A stretch of DNA of 64,000 nt from Parietaria judaica (GCA_954871525.1 OX940864.1:24856001-24920000), one strand, 5' to 3'. Counted from the first letter of the stretch, positions 1-9,648 are shown. Translations and numbers: made by a program. Notes: generated by a model not told the origin, from the letters alone.

Positions 1-517
1 ATTATAGAGTTTTTCTCAAATACCAAAACATTTGGTACTTTTGCCGCAATAATGAAAAGACCAAAGTCTATCCATTCAAATGTATATGGTTCCACATTCC
101 AAGGCATAATTCGATTTCTACACTTATAATATATATAAATATATATTATTTACATATTAATATAAATCTATTAATTATTGATTAACTGTTAATAATATAT
201 TTATAATCAAATTTCGAATAATTAAATCATATTAATATTCTCTGATCTCAATATCACACATTCAAATGTCATGGTGTCACACCATCATTTAAATTCGTGA
301 CATCTGATTTAATTTCACAGTTTACTGAAACGATCACAAACTTAGAAATTCTCTAAATCACAAACCGTACGTCGAAACAACTCGGTTCCAAAAGAAAAGT
401 TTCTTATAATTTAATTTCCCACAACTTTCATGTTGACAGAAAATCCTAATTCTACTTTATTTTATCAGTTAATTTCGGTTACCAAAATTTGGTATTTTTG
501 CCACGCTAATGATAAAA
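1..517. other. AT-rich flank, old repeat, no gene
   Basis: No coding region is visible. The stretch was continuous with the sequence starting at 9649 before the Ty3 element inserted, because the 5-bp duplication CTATC lies on both sides. Both ends (about 20-50 and 478-510) carry versions of the string GGTACTTTTGCCGC next to AATAATG or TAATG. That string resembles the termini of the fold-back elements found elsewhere in this window, so this may be part of one. Not resolved further. Confidence 0.4.
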
Positions 518-833
518 CTATCTGTTATGGGTGATTTTATTCCAATAAATTTGGGCCAAAACGACCCCAAAAAAAGCCCATATCTCAAGACCGAGAAGCC
601 TACAAAACGCGGACACAATTTTTAAATAATAACTAAACGGTGAAGCGCGCCGCCCCCGCTCCGTGACGGGACATCAAGACGCATTTTCACGCCTAGTATG
701 GTTATTCCGCGACGCGGCGGCGCGAACCCCGCGGCGCGGCGGTGCGAAAGCCGCAGCGCCGCGCCGCGAACCCGCAGCGCCGCGGAGGACTAAAGTGACA
801 ATTTTTTACTGCTCTCAGGTCCCCGGCCCCTCC

Positions 834-841
834 TATAAATA
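834..841 (+). promoter_or_regulatory. TATA box of element 1 5' LTR
   Basis: TATAAATA lies just after a CT-rich stretch, about 310 bp into the LTR. The same string is at 8787-8794 in the 3' LTR. The position fits the U3/R boundary of a plant LTR promoter. Start site not determined. Confidence 0.6.
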
Positions 842-1447
842 GAAGCTTGATATCATTCAAACGGTAACTCCGAATCAAACGCTCTATATAGCGATAAACA
901 CCGTTTTCTCTCTTCTATATATATATTCTGGTAGGAATACCCGACGACCTGCCCTACGGAGGTTCCGGTTCTCAGTGGTCGCCGACCTATATCCCGAGTC
1001 CCAGGACTTTGCGGTAACGGGTCGGAGGACCCGGTTCCGGTCCAACGGTTAGTGGAGGGTCCGATCTGCCAGAGGAGCTAGCTAGAGCGGAAACGCTGGA
1101 GGAATCCCCGGCCTACCAGAGTAGCTAGAGCGGAAGCGCTGGAGGAATCCCCGGCCTACCAGAGTAGCTAGAGCGGAAGCGCTAGAGGAATCCCCGGCCC
1201 ACCAGAGGAATCACCAACTCCCCAGAGGAAGGTCCGAGCGCCGTCCTACTCCCACCAGCTAGAGCGGAAGCGCTGGAGGAATCCCCGGTCTACCGGAGGA
1301 ATCGCCAACCCCCCAGAGGAAGGTCCGAGCGGCGTCTTATTCCCACCAGCTAGAGCAGAAGCGCTGGAGGAATCGCCGACTCCTATAGAGACCATTAACT
1401 CCAGGCTCGTCCAGGCCAACTAGGAACGGCTCTATCAACGCCTGCTT

Positions 1448-1530
1448 TGAACTACGAGATGACCTGATCCCACTTAGCTGCAAGTGGGTACGTAGGCAGC
1501 CTCACCACACTCAACGAGGCGCGGCATCAC
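1448..1530 (+). other. Two-hairpin LTR block with GTACGTAGGCAGCC core
   Basis: After GAACTACG and GACCTGATCC, CCCACTT (1469-1475) pairs with AAGTGGG (1482-1488) across a 6-nt loop. The constant core GTACGTAGGCAGCCTC follows. GCCTC (1499-1503) then pairs with GAGGC (1516-1520), and the block ends near GGCATCA. It lies downstream of the TATA box, so it should be in the transcript. A near-identical copy is in the 3' LTR at 9358-9440. Divergent relatives occur at 21313-21380, 25530-25602, 30780-30855 and 43155-43230. Function unknown to me. Confidence 0.6.
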
Positions 1531-1733
1531 ATCATCATCACCCCCGGCTCTCCCAGTCATCGACTGCTCCAGCTACGATCGTCGACCTGCCCTACGGAGG
1601 GTCCGATCCGCCTTACTCTTCAGGAACAGTGAGTCAAGCATCTAGCCCAGGAAAGTCAACAAACGGCGATGGGCCCGGCCCAATATCCAGCTTTGGGCCG
1701 CTACAGTGTTTGATCCATTTTTCGGCATCAACA

Positions 1734-1757
1734 TTTTGGCGCTAGAAGGAGGGGCCG
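1734..1757 (+). other. Primer-binding site of element 1
   Basis: The sequence directly after the 5' LTR reads TTTTGGCGCTAGAAGGAGG. It is in the expected position for a tRNA primer and shares the TTTGGCGC start with the two other Tat-type elements here. I did not match the tRNA species. Confidence 0.7.
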
Positions 1758-1982
1758 TCGAGATCAAGCCTCTGAGTAGCCTCCCAGCAATCAAGTTTTC
1801 AACCTTTTTTTTTTTAACTTTTTAGGATGTCAACCAAGTCAACGGGGCACACGTCATCCCGCCCAGCGGCAAGCATTGCCTAAAACATACGAGCTCAAGT
1901 CAACGCACGCCAGAACTGAGCTCGGAATCAGCCAGATACGAGCATCCGCCAAGACCGAACGTCCAACGAGCAAGATGGGCGG

Positions 1983-3236
1983 ATGGCACGATTAGAAGAT
2001 AGCGTCTTCCGACTAACCGGGCTAATCTCCAGATACATCGAGAACAACGCCATCATCCAAGAAATCGCCGGTGAAGATGGGAGTCCAACGGAAGAAGCTC
2101 TAGAGCCCACACCAAGGGAACGCCCCGAAACGCGACGACGACCAGCCCCTGGAGACATCCAAAGGCCAACGCAATCACAGGCAACCCGGAGATCGGCCTT
2201 CGACCGACTCGGAAGAGAAGAAGATGTTGCCGATAGCGCAGATGTGCAGAGGTTCCACCCGCCGCAGCGCACCAACACTAGAACATGTGCAGAAGACGAG
2301 GGAGACCTCCGCAACCACCTCAACCGCCTCAACCAGAGTGAAGACCTGCGTCAACACATCGACCGACGAAGGGAAATCCCTTGTCATCAGGAAGAATCAG
2401 ACGACATCGATACACAAACGTCCGAAAGGCCTCACCGCGCCGCCGTAAACCAGACGGCAACACCACCACCCGATGCGGGATGGAAGGACGCTTTTCAAGC
2501 ACTGGAAAGGAGAGTACGGGAACTCGCCACCGTCAAGAACGCGAACCCAGCCGTCAAAAGCATGATTGAAGGAACCATCTCTCCCCTCGCCGACCACCTG
2601 CTCACAGAAGAAATCGACGGGGATCTATGTTTCCCACCACACCTCGTTTATGACGGCACCAACGATCCCACATATCACCTAGTCCAATACCAGCTCTCCA
2701 TGCGTGTGAATAAATGCTCCACATCAACAATGTGTCAAGCATTCTGCCTTACCCTCGCAGGTCCCGCCTTCGAGTGCTACCAACGACTTCCGAAAAGCTC
2801 CATAGGATCCTTCGAAGAACTGAAAGAACGTTTCATTTCCCGGTTTGCAAGTTCGCCGATGCGACGGAGAGAAAAATTGTACCTGTGGTCACTTAGACAA
2901 CAAGACAAAGAATCCCTCCAGGCATACTTGAACAGGTTCATAGAAGAAGCCAACAAAGTCACAGACTACACCGACTACGACGCCATCATCGCGCTAATTG
3001 ACGTTCTCCATGAAGGTGACTTCCTACGATCCCTCCTCGCAAACAGGCCGACCTCAATGGCGGATCTGATGGCGCGAGCAGCACAGCATATCTCGATCGA
3101 AGAATATCTTGACAACCGAGCTAGGATAAACGGGAAAGGACGACCGCGGGATAACCACAAAGGCAGCGATGATGAACCGCAGAGAAAAAACAACAGCAAC
3201 AACCAAAGCGAGCAGAAAAGTTCCGGAAGGACATGA
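1983..3236 (+). CDS. Gag polyprotein of element 1
   Basis: 417 codons of structural Gag, which would form the virus-like particle in the cytoplasm. The N-terminal 150 residues are charged and low-complexity. The retrotransposon gag core follows (about residues 200-340), with the typical pattern ending in YLNRFIEEAN and a later AAQHISIEEYLDNRA. The frame closes at a TGA just before the zinc-knuckle region, which lies in the next frame (3233-4285). The stop and the next ATG overlap as ATGA. This is either decay of one long Gag-Pro frame or a frameshift site; the reading frame upstream of 3233 continues sensibly in the second frame, so I favour a simple indel near 3200. The start codon is the first ATG after the 250-nt leader. 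Confidence 0.85.
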   Translation: MARLEDSVFRLTGLISRYIENNAIIQEIAGEDGSPTEEALEPTPRERPETRRRPAPGDIQRPTQSQATRRSAFDRLGREEDVADSADVQRFHPPQRTNTRTCAEDEGDLRNHLNRLNQSEDLRQHIDRRREIPCHQEESDDIDTQTSERPHRAAVNQTATPPPDAGWKDAFQALERRVRELATVKNANPAVKSMIEGTISPLADHLLTEEIDGDLCFPPHLVYDGTNDPTYHLVQYQLSMRVNKCSTSTMCQAFCLTLAGPAFECYQRLPKSSIGSFEELKERFISRFASSPMRRREKLYLWSLRQQDKESLQAYLNRFIEEANKVTDYTDYDAIIALIDVLHEGDFLRSLLANRPTSMADLMARAAQHISIEEYLDNRARINGKGRPRDNHKGSDDEPQRKNNSNNQSEQKSSGRT

Positions 3237-4285
3237 ATTTCACCCCCCTGACTACATCGCCAGCAATGATCTTCAGCCTCCACAGAGACAAGTTCAACCA
3301 CCCCAAGCCAATGGCGAAGAATGTCAAGAGAGATAAAAGTCGATACTGCGAGTTCCACCAAGACCACGGACACACAATGTCTGAGTGCTGGCATCTGAGA
3401 AAGCAGATCGAACAACTGATTCAAGACGGACAACTTAAGGAGTTCGTCAAGAAGCTAATAGCAGGAAATGAGTCATCCACTAACCTGCAGCCCCAAGGTA
3501 CCGAGCGATCTCGAAGCGACGATCCGAGCGGTTTCCGTCAGAACAAAGAACCGGGAAAAACCAAGGCCCTACAATACAACGTCGTGTCAACCATCCTAGG
3601 CGGGCCCGAGACCGGCGACTCCAGCAATAAACGAAAGAGGTACGCCCGAGCCTTAGAAGGAGACAGAGAAATACACCAGGTCAACTTGACAAGCCTCATG
3701 AACCCACCAACAATACTCCCCAGCAAGGCAATAACCTTCACAGAGGAGGAAGCTCGAGCAGTCCTACATCCGCACAACGATGCAATCGTGGTCGAGACAC
3801 TCATCGCCAACAACAGGGTACGACGAGTATTGATCGATAACGGAAGCTCGGCGGATATCATCTTCAAAACGGCTCTAGAACGCATGAGCTTAGGAGAAAT
3901 ATCCCCGGCACCGATCAAGACCCCGCTCTACGGCTTCAACGGAAAGCCGGTCTTTGCCAAAGGCACCATCGAGCTCCCAACAACGTTCGGATCAGAAGAC
4001 GGAGCCCAGGTCACCAAAGTAGTCAAGTACCTCGTTGTAGACCAACTGTCAGCCTACAACATTATCCTAGGGAGTCCGACTCTCAACAAGCTTCAAGCTA
4101 TCACGTCCACATTTCACCTACTGGTCAAGTTTCCAACTGAAGGTGGGGTAGGAATCATGCGAGGGAGCCAACGAGAATCAAGAGCTTGTTACGCGCAAGG
4201 CACGAAACCAGTGAAGGCCGAGCTAACCGTCAACACCATCTACCAGTTGGATGATAAGCACATCGATAGCCCTAGGAATGCATAA
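3233..4285 (+). CDS. Gag zinc knuckle plus aspartic protease
   Basis: 350 codons. Around residue 40 lies a zinc-knuckle variant, CEFHQDHGHTMSEC, of the C-x2-H-x4-H-x4-C form usual in Tat-type elements. At about residues 190-310 is the pepsin-like retroviral protease. It has the active-site segment LIDNGSSADI (DNG rather than DTG/DSG, as in many plant Ty3 elements) and the C-terminal flap partner around YNIILGSPTLN. It would cleave the Gag-Pol precursor. The frame ends in TAA before the reverse transcriptase. This joins naturally to the Gag frame by a one-base shift. Confidence 0.82.
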   Translation: MNFTPLTTSPAMIFSLHRDKFNHPKPMAKNVKRDKSRYCEFHQDHGHTMSECWHLRKQIEQLIQDGQLKEFVKKLIAGNESSTNLQPQGTERSRSDDPSGFRQNKEPGKTKALQYNVVSTILGGPETGDSSNKRKRYARALEGDREIHQVNLTSLMNPPTILPSKAITFTEEEARAVLHPHNDAIVVETLIANNRVRRVLIDNGSSADIIFKTALERMSLGEISPAPIKTPLYGFNGKPVFAKGTIELPTTFGSEDGAQVTKVVKYLVVDQLSAYNIILGSPTLNKLQAITSTFHLLVKFPTEGGVGIMRGSQRESRACYAQGTKPVKAELTVNTIYQLDDKHIDSPRNA

Positions 4286-4330
4286 ATTCTCAGCGAGCTA
4301 GATCCTAGAAATGAAAGACGCAAGCCAACA

Positions 4331-6804
4331 ATGGAACCCTCCTCTGATATAACCCAAATCATGATAGATGAACAAAAGCCCGAGAGGACCGTCGCGATTG
4401 GTGCCCAACTACCAGTTATGATCAAGACACAGTTAATCGCCTTCTTGCGAGAATTCAAAGATGTCTTTGCTTGGTCGCACGCCGACATGCCCGGCATTGA
4501 CCCAGAGATCGCCGTCCATCGACTCAACATCGAGAAAGGGAAAACCCCAAAGATACAGCGGAGACGAGCATTCAACCCCGAAAGATACCAAGCGATCAAC
4601 GAAGAAGTCAACAAGCTCATCGCTGCAGAGTTCATCAAGGAAGTCACGTACCCTGACTGGGTATCCAACGTGGTGATGGTCAAGAAGCCCAACGGCAAAT
4701 GGCGAATTTGCATAGACTACTCCGATCTCAATACGGCATGCCTGAAGGATTGCTTCCCGCTCCCAAGGATCGATCAGCTAGTCGACGCAACCGCCGGCCA
4801 TTAACTCATGAGCATGATGGACGCCTACTCAGGATATAACCAGATCCGGATGCACGAGCCCGATCAGATCCACACGACGTTCGTCACCGACCGCGGCCTT
4901 TACTGCTACAAAGTCATGCCATTTGGACTCAAGAACACTGGAGCAACATACCAGCGCTTAGTCAACTGAATGTTTGCCTCATTAATCGGAAAGACGATGG
5001 AGGTGTACGTCGACGACATGATCGTCAAAAGCCTCCAGGCGACCAATCACGTCAAAGATTTACGGGAAACCTTCCAGCTCCTCCGAAAATATCAGATGAA
5101 GCTGAACCCAGCCAAGTGCGCATTCGGAGTCGAGTCCGGAAAGTTTCTAGGATTCATTGTCAACCAACGCGGGATCGAAGCAAATCCCGATAAGATACGA
5201 GCCCTGCTCGAGATGAAGAGCCCTCAAAAAATCAAGGAGGTCCAGAGCCTCAACGGGCGCATCAACGATCTAAGTCGTTTCGTATCGAAAGCCACCGACC
5301 GATGCCAACTCTTCTTCCAGGCACTCAAAGGCGGAAAGAACTTCACTAGGGACGAGAAGTGCGAAGCCGCTTTCCAAGAACTGAAGACCTACCTCGGATC
5401 ACCACCGCTACTATCAAAACCAAGGAGCGAGGAAACATTGTTCCTCTACTTGTCTGTCTCAACCAGGGTTGTCAGCGCAGTCTTGGTTCGAGAAGAAGAA
5501 AAGAAGCAACTTCCGATCTACTACGTCAGCAAGGCCTTCCTCGACGCCGAAATGCGATACACGCAGATTGAGAAGTTAGCACTCGCACTGGTTACCGCTA
5601 CGAAAAGACTCCGCCCATAATTCCAAGCTCACCAAATCGTGGTTCGGACAGAGCACCCCGTGCGAAAAGCTCTTCTCAAAGGAACCTCTTCGCGAATGGC
5701 CGTCTGGTCGCAAGAGTTGGGAGAATACGGCGTGGAATACCGACCCCGGGTCGCCATCAAAGGTCAAGCCATGGCAGACTTCATCGCTGAGTTCACCTAC
5801 GACACCGAGGTCGAAACAGAAGAAGAACACGAGAGGATCCCCCAAGTCGCCAAGAGAAAAGTTGCCCCCGTCGAGCCAATATGGAGTTTGCACGTCGACG
5901 GCGCCTCAAACGCCCACGGATCTGGAGCTGGCATCGTGTTCACCAACCCCGATGGCGGAAAGCTCCGCTACGCCATCAGGTTTGAATTCAAAGCTTCCAA
6001 CAACGAAGCCGAATACGAGGCACTTCTCGCCGGACTCCAGATCGCCCAGAAGCTCAAGGTGGAGAATCTACAGATACATTGTGACTCCCAACTGATAGTA
6101 AAGCAAGTAGACGGAGAATATCAGGCAAAGTAAGAAAACATGGTAGCCTACCTCGCCGTGACACAACGTCGCCTAGGGTTCTTATCCTGGTACGAAATGA
6201 CCCAGATCCCGCGAGGAGAAAACATCGAAGCCGATACGCTAGCCCGGATGGCATCGGGCGCCGACGATGAAGAATTAGGAAAAGTCCTCATCGAAGCTTT
6301 CGAGCGCCCATCGATCGAGAAAATTCAAATCCTCACCATAATCGACGAAGTCGAAAACAGCTGGATGACACCATTAATCAAGTACTTGGAGTACGGGGCC
6401 CTACCTGCAGATCGCAATGAAGCCAAACGATTCAAATTTTGGGCCACCCGATATATAATTAATGAAGGCAACCTCTACAAGCGCGGATTCTACAACCTCT
6501 TCTCAAATGCCTCGCCGAACATGATGCAAACCTCGTCCTTCAGGAGATACACGAAGGAGTCTGCGGAAACCACTACGCCGGACGATCCCTCGCCCTGAAA
6601 GTCCTTAAACAAGGCTACTTTTGGCCCACTCTCAAAAAAGACGCGCACGAGATGGCGCGTAGATGCGACAAATGCCAGCGCTTCGCTCAGATTCCCCGAC
6701 AGCCGGCAGTCCCGCTCTGCCCAGTCATGGTTCCCCGTCCTTTTGCTAAATGGGGGATCGACTTGATCGGAAAGCTACCGAAGGCACCCGGAGGAGTCGA
6801 GTAG
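4331..6804 (+). pseudogene. pol of element 1: RT, RNase H, aRNase H, integrase N-terminus (broken)
   Basis: Reverse transcriptase begins after 4331, with FVVERY-type lead-in and the motif VVMVKKPNGKWRICIDYSDL. A TAA interrupts it at 4802-4804 where the family has Glu. The reading continues through the MDAYSGYNQI region to a TGA at 4967-4969, then YVDDM (catalytic, about 5005). The Ty3 RNase H (about 5440-5640) is cut by a TAA at 5618-5620. The second RNase H starts at HVDGASNAHGSGAG (about 5889) with ASNNEAEYEALLAGL, and is cut by a TAA at 6131-6133. A frameshift near 6500 precedes the integrase zinc domain (H-x-H ... C-x2-C, about 6555-6680), and a TAG at 6802-6804 ends this stretch. The enzyme is inactive as it stands. 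Confidence 0.9.
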
Positions 6805-6810
6805 GCAATC

Positions 6811-7596
6811 GTGGCCATAGACTACTTCACCAAATGGATCGAGGTGGAACCGATAAGAAAAATCACACAGACCAACACGAAAAATTTCATTTGGCAAAAA
6901 ATTATCTGTCGACACGGAATACCCGCGTCACTCATAACAGACAACGCTAAACAGTTTGACAACGTGGACCTCCGAGCCTTCTGCAGCGAGCTTGGGATCA
7001 ACAATACATACTCAACGCCGATTTATCCGCAAGCAAATGGGCAAGTCGAGTCAGCAAACAAAGACCTAAAGAAGATCTTGAAGAAAAAGCTCGACGAGAA
7101 AAAAGGGAAATGGGCAGAAGAGCTTCCATCGGTCCTATGGGCATACCGGACCACCACCCGGAACGCCACCGGCGAAACACCATTCGCTCTGACATACGGT
7201 GTCGAAGCCGTCATACCAGCCGAGATAGCCGTCCCGTCACCCCGGGTGGAATTCTTCAATGAAGATCAGAACGATGAGGCCCTGCGCCAAGAGCTCGACC
7301 TTATCGAAGAAAAAAGGAACGATGCCTACACCCGCCTGGTCGCCGAAAAGCGAATCGTGGAGCGATACTACAACTCCAAAATCAAAGAGAGACGCTTCTC
7401 TGAAGGAAGTTTGGTACTACGAAAAGTCAGACCCAACACCCAAGTCCACGGCGCCGCAGTCCTCGGACCCACATGGGAAGGCTCGTACCGCGTCAAAAAA
7501 GTCATCCGAGACGGAACATACCGCATCGAAGAAATGGGAGGTAGAGAAATCGCACGCCCTTGGAACGTGGAACACCTCAAACAGTACCACCAGTAG
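6811..7596 (+). CDS. Integrase core and C-terminal domain fragment
   Basis: 261 open codons after the last stop in pol. The catalytic triad is visible: Asp in AIDYFTKW, Asp in LITDN, and Glu in NGQVESANKDLK. The usual LPSVLWAYRTTTR segment and a C-terminal GAAVLGPTWEGSYRV chromodomain-free tail follow. This would join cDNA ends to target DNA in the nucleus and is consistent with the 5-bp duplication seen. The HHCC zinc domain lies upstream, beyond the TAG at 6802. It is therefore a fragment of pol rather than an independent gene, and the ATG is only the first in frame. Confidence 0.85.
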   Translation: MAIDYFTKWIEVEPIRKITQTNTKNFIWQKIICRHGIPASLITDNAKQFDNVDLRAFCSELGINNTYSTPIYPQANGQVESANKDLKKILKKKLDEKKGKWAEELPSVLWAYRTTTRNATGETPFALTYGVEAVIPAEIAVPSPRVEFFNEDQNDEALRQELDLIEEKRNDAYTRLVAEKRIVERYYNSKIKERRFSEGSLVLRKVRPNTQVHGAAVLGPTWEGSYRVKKVIRDGTYRIEEMGGREIARPWNVEHLKQYHQ

Positions 7597-7919
7597 TCTC
7601 CTAACCCGCCGGCTCAACGACAGGATATCTGCTCTTTACCGCTTTTGATATAAACAAGGCATGGGAATAGCCCTAATTGCCAAAGTATGTAAATATTTGC
7701 TCATCATCAATGAAGAACGCCCAACGAGGCGCATTTTGGTCACCTATCTGAAATCTCTATTGAAATTCTCTGAAAGGTCTCAAAAATTAAAGTTGCACTT
7801 TTGCCCACAAGCTTTCTCCCAACCTTCCGGAAGACTAGGGGGTTAATGAACCAGCTTAGCATACAAGTTCGACGAAAGGCCTACACAAAAACCCAAGAAA
7901 AGAAAAACACTTGAAAAGT

Positions 7920-8400
7920 GACCTCTTGGTAGATGAAGTCCGAAACTGTAAGACGCTCAGGCGCAAACATCGGCAAAAGACCAGAATCTGATTCTGGCAT
8001 AAGTTCGGGATCGTAAGACTCTCAGGCGCAAACACCGGCAGAAGCTCGGGGGGTTGAGACGCTCAAGCGCGAACTCCGACCAAAGACCGAATAGCATAGT
8101 TTCGGCATAAGTCCAAAAATGTAAGACGCTTAGGCGCAGACATTGGCAAAAGACCAGAATCTGATTCTGGCATAAGTCCGGGATCGTAAGACGCTCAGGC
8201 GCAAACACCGGCAGAAGCTCGGGGTGCTAGACGCTCAGGCGCGAACTCCGACTAAAGACCGAATAAAATAATTTCGGAGCAAGTCCAGAAACATAAGACG
8301 TTCAAGCGCAAAATCTGGAAAAGACCGGGTAAGCAAGCACGCTCAAGCGCGAACCCGGCTAAAATCCGAGAAAATATTTCGCCCAGGCGCAAAGTCCGAC
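7920..8400 (+). repeat. Tandem repeats between pol and 3' LTR
   Basis: Degenerate units of about 58 bp built on AAGACGCTCAGGCGCAAAC form a higher-order repeat of about 173 bp (compare 7949 and 8122). Some units contain the small hairpin CCAGAATctgATTCTGG. No open frame runs through. A variable, repeat-rich 3' untranslated region is characteristic of the Tat group. Confidence 0.75.
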
Positions 8401-8425
8401 AAGAAAAATGGGTAAGCCTAAGGAA

Positions 8426-8468
8426 AGTTTCTCGAGAATTCTAAATTCTCGTGAAACTGGGGGGTTAA
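8426..8468 (+). other. Stem-loop abutting polypurine tract, element 1
   Basis: AGTTTC (8426-8431) pairs with GAAACT (8453-8458). A 2x2 internal loop TC/GT follows. GAGAATT (8434-8440) pairs with AATTCTC (8444-8450) around a 3-nt loop. The polypurine tract GGGGGG (8459-8464) starts at the next base, then TTAA and the 3' LTR. The same architecture with different sequences occurs at 39642-39678 and 25979-26015 on the minus strand. Confidence 0.75.
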
Positions 8469-9643
8469 TGTTATGGGTGATTTTATTCCAATCAATTCGG
8501 GCCAAAACGACCCCAAAAAAAAGCCCATATCTCAAGACCGAGAAGCCTACGAAACGCGGACACAATTTTTAAATAATAACTAAATCGTGAAGCGCGCCGC
8601 CCCCGCTCCGTGACGGGACATCAGGACGCATTTTCACGCTTAGTATGGTTATTCCACGACGCGGCGGCGCGAACCCCGTGCCGCGGCGGCGCGAAACCCG
8701 CAGCACCGCGGCGCGAACCCCGCGCCGCCGCGGTGCGGAGGACTAAAGTGACAATTTTTTACTGCTCTCAGGTCCCCGTCCCCTCCTATAAATAGAAGCT
8801 TGATTTCATTCAAACGGTAACTCCGATTCAAACGCTCTATATAGCGATAAACACCATTTTCTCTCTTCTATATATATATTCTGGTAGGAATACCCGACGA
8901 CCTACCCTACGGAGGTTCCGGTTATCAGTGGTCGCCGACCTATATCCCGAGTCCCAGGACTTTACGGTAACGGGTCGGAGGACCCGGTTCCGGTCCAACG
9001 GTTAGTAGAGGGTCCGATCTGCCAGAGGAGCTTGCTAGAGCGGAAACGCTGGAGGAATCCCCGGCCTACCAGAGTAGCTAGAGCGGAAGCGCTGGAGGAA
9101 TCCCTGGCCCACCAGAGGAATCACCAACTCCCCAGAGGAAGGTCCGAGCGCCGTCCTACTCCTACCAGCTAGAGCGGAAGCGCTGGAGGAATCCCCGGTC
9201 TACCGGAGGAATCGCCAACCCCCCAGAGGAAGGTCCGAGCGGCGTCCTACTCCCACCAGCTAGAGCAGAAGCGCCGGAGGAATCGCCGACTCCTATAGAG
9301 ACCATTAACTCCAGGCTCGCCCAGGCCAGCTAGGAACGGCTCTATCAACGCCTGCTTTGAACTACGAGATGATCTGATCCCACTTAGCTGCAAGTGGGTA
9401 CGTAGGCAGCCTCGCCACACTCAACGAGGCGCGGCATCACATCATCATCACCCCCGGCTCTCCCAGTCATCGACTGCTCCAGCTACGATCGTCGACCTGC
9501 CCTACGGAGGGTCCGATCCGCCTTACTCTTCAGGAACAGTGAGTCAAGCATCTAGCCCAGGAAAGTCAACAAACGGCGATGGGCCCGGCCCAATATCCAG
9601 TTTTGGGCCGCTACAGTGTTTTATCCATTTTTCGGCATCAACA
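8469..9643 (+). repeat. 3' LTR of element 1
   Basis: 1175 bp, TG...CA, followed by the duplication CTATC. It has the same architecture as the 5' LTR with one fewer 43-bp unit and small indels in the CpG-rich segment. Confidence 0.93.
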
Positions 9644-9648
9644 CTATC

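Larger units (their letters stand above)
523..1733 (+). repeat. 5' LTR of element 1
   Basis: 1211 bp, starting TGTTATGGG and ending GGCATCAACA. It contains a strongly CpG-rich U3 segment (about 640-790), a TATA box (834-841), an array of about 43-bp units (about 1075-1380; units share GAGCGGAAGCGCTGGAGG) and the two-hairpin block at 1448-1530. It has one 43-bp unit more than the 3' LTR, which accounts for most of the length difference. Confidence 0.93.
523..9643 (+). mobile_element. Ty3/gypsy LTR retrotransposon, Tat type (element 1)
   Basis: A full-length 9.1-kb element on the + strand. It has LTRs of 1211 and 1175 bp beginning TG and ending CA, a primer-binding site, gag, protease, reverse transcriptase, RNase H, a second archaeal-type RNase H, integrase, a repeat-rich 3' region and a polypurine tract. 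The target duplication CTATC is intact at 518-522 and 9644-9648. The second RNase H and the gene order PR-RT-RH-aRH-INT place it in the Tat group (Ogre/Retand/Tat), by established family knowledge. Five in-frame stops and one frameshift in pol mean it cannot now encode its own enzymes. The LTRs are close in sequence, which suggests a fairly recent insertion. Confidence 0.95.

Noticed and set aside
1928..2597. Open frames opposite and beside gag in element 1
   Set aside because: Shadows of the gag coding strand; no domain, and codon pattern follows gag.
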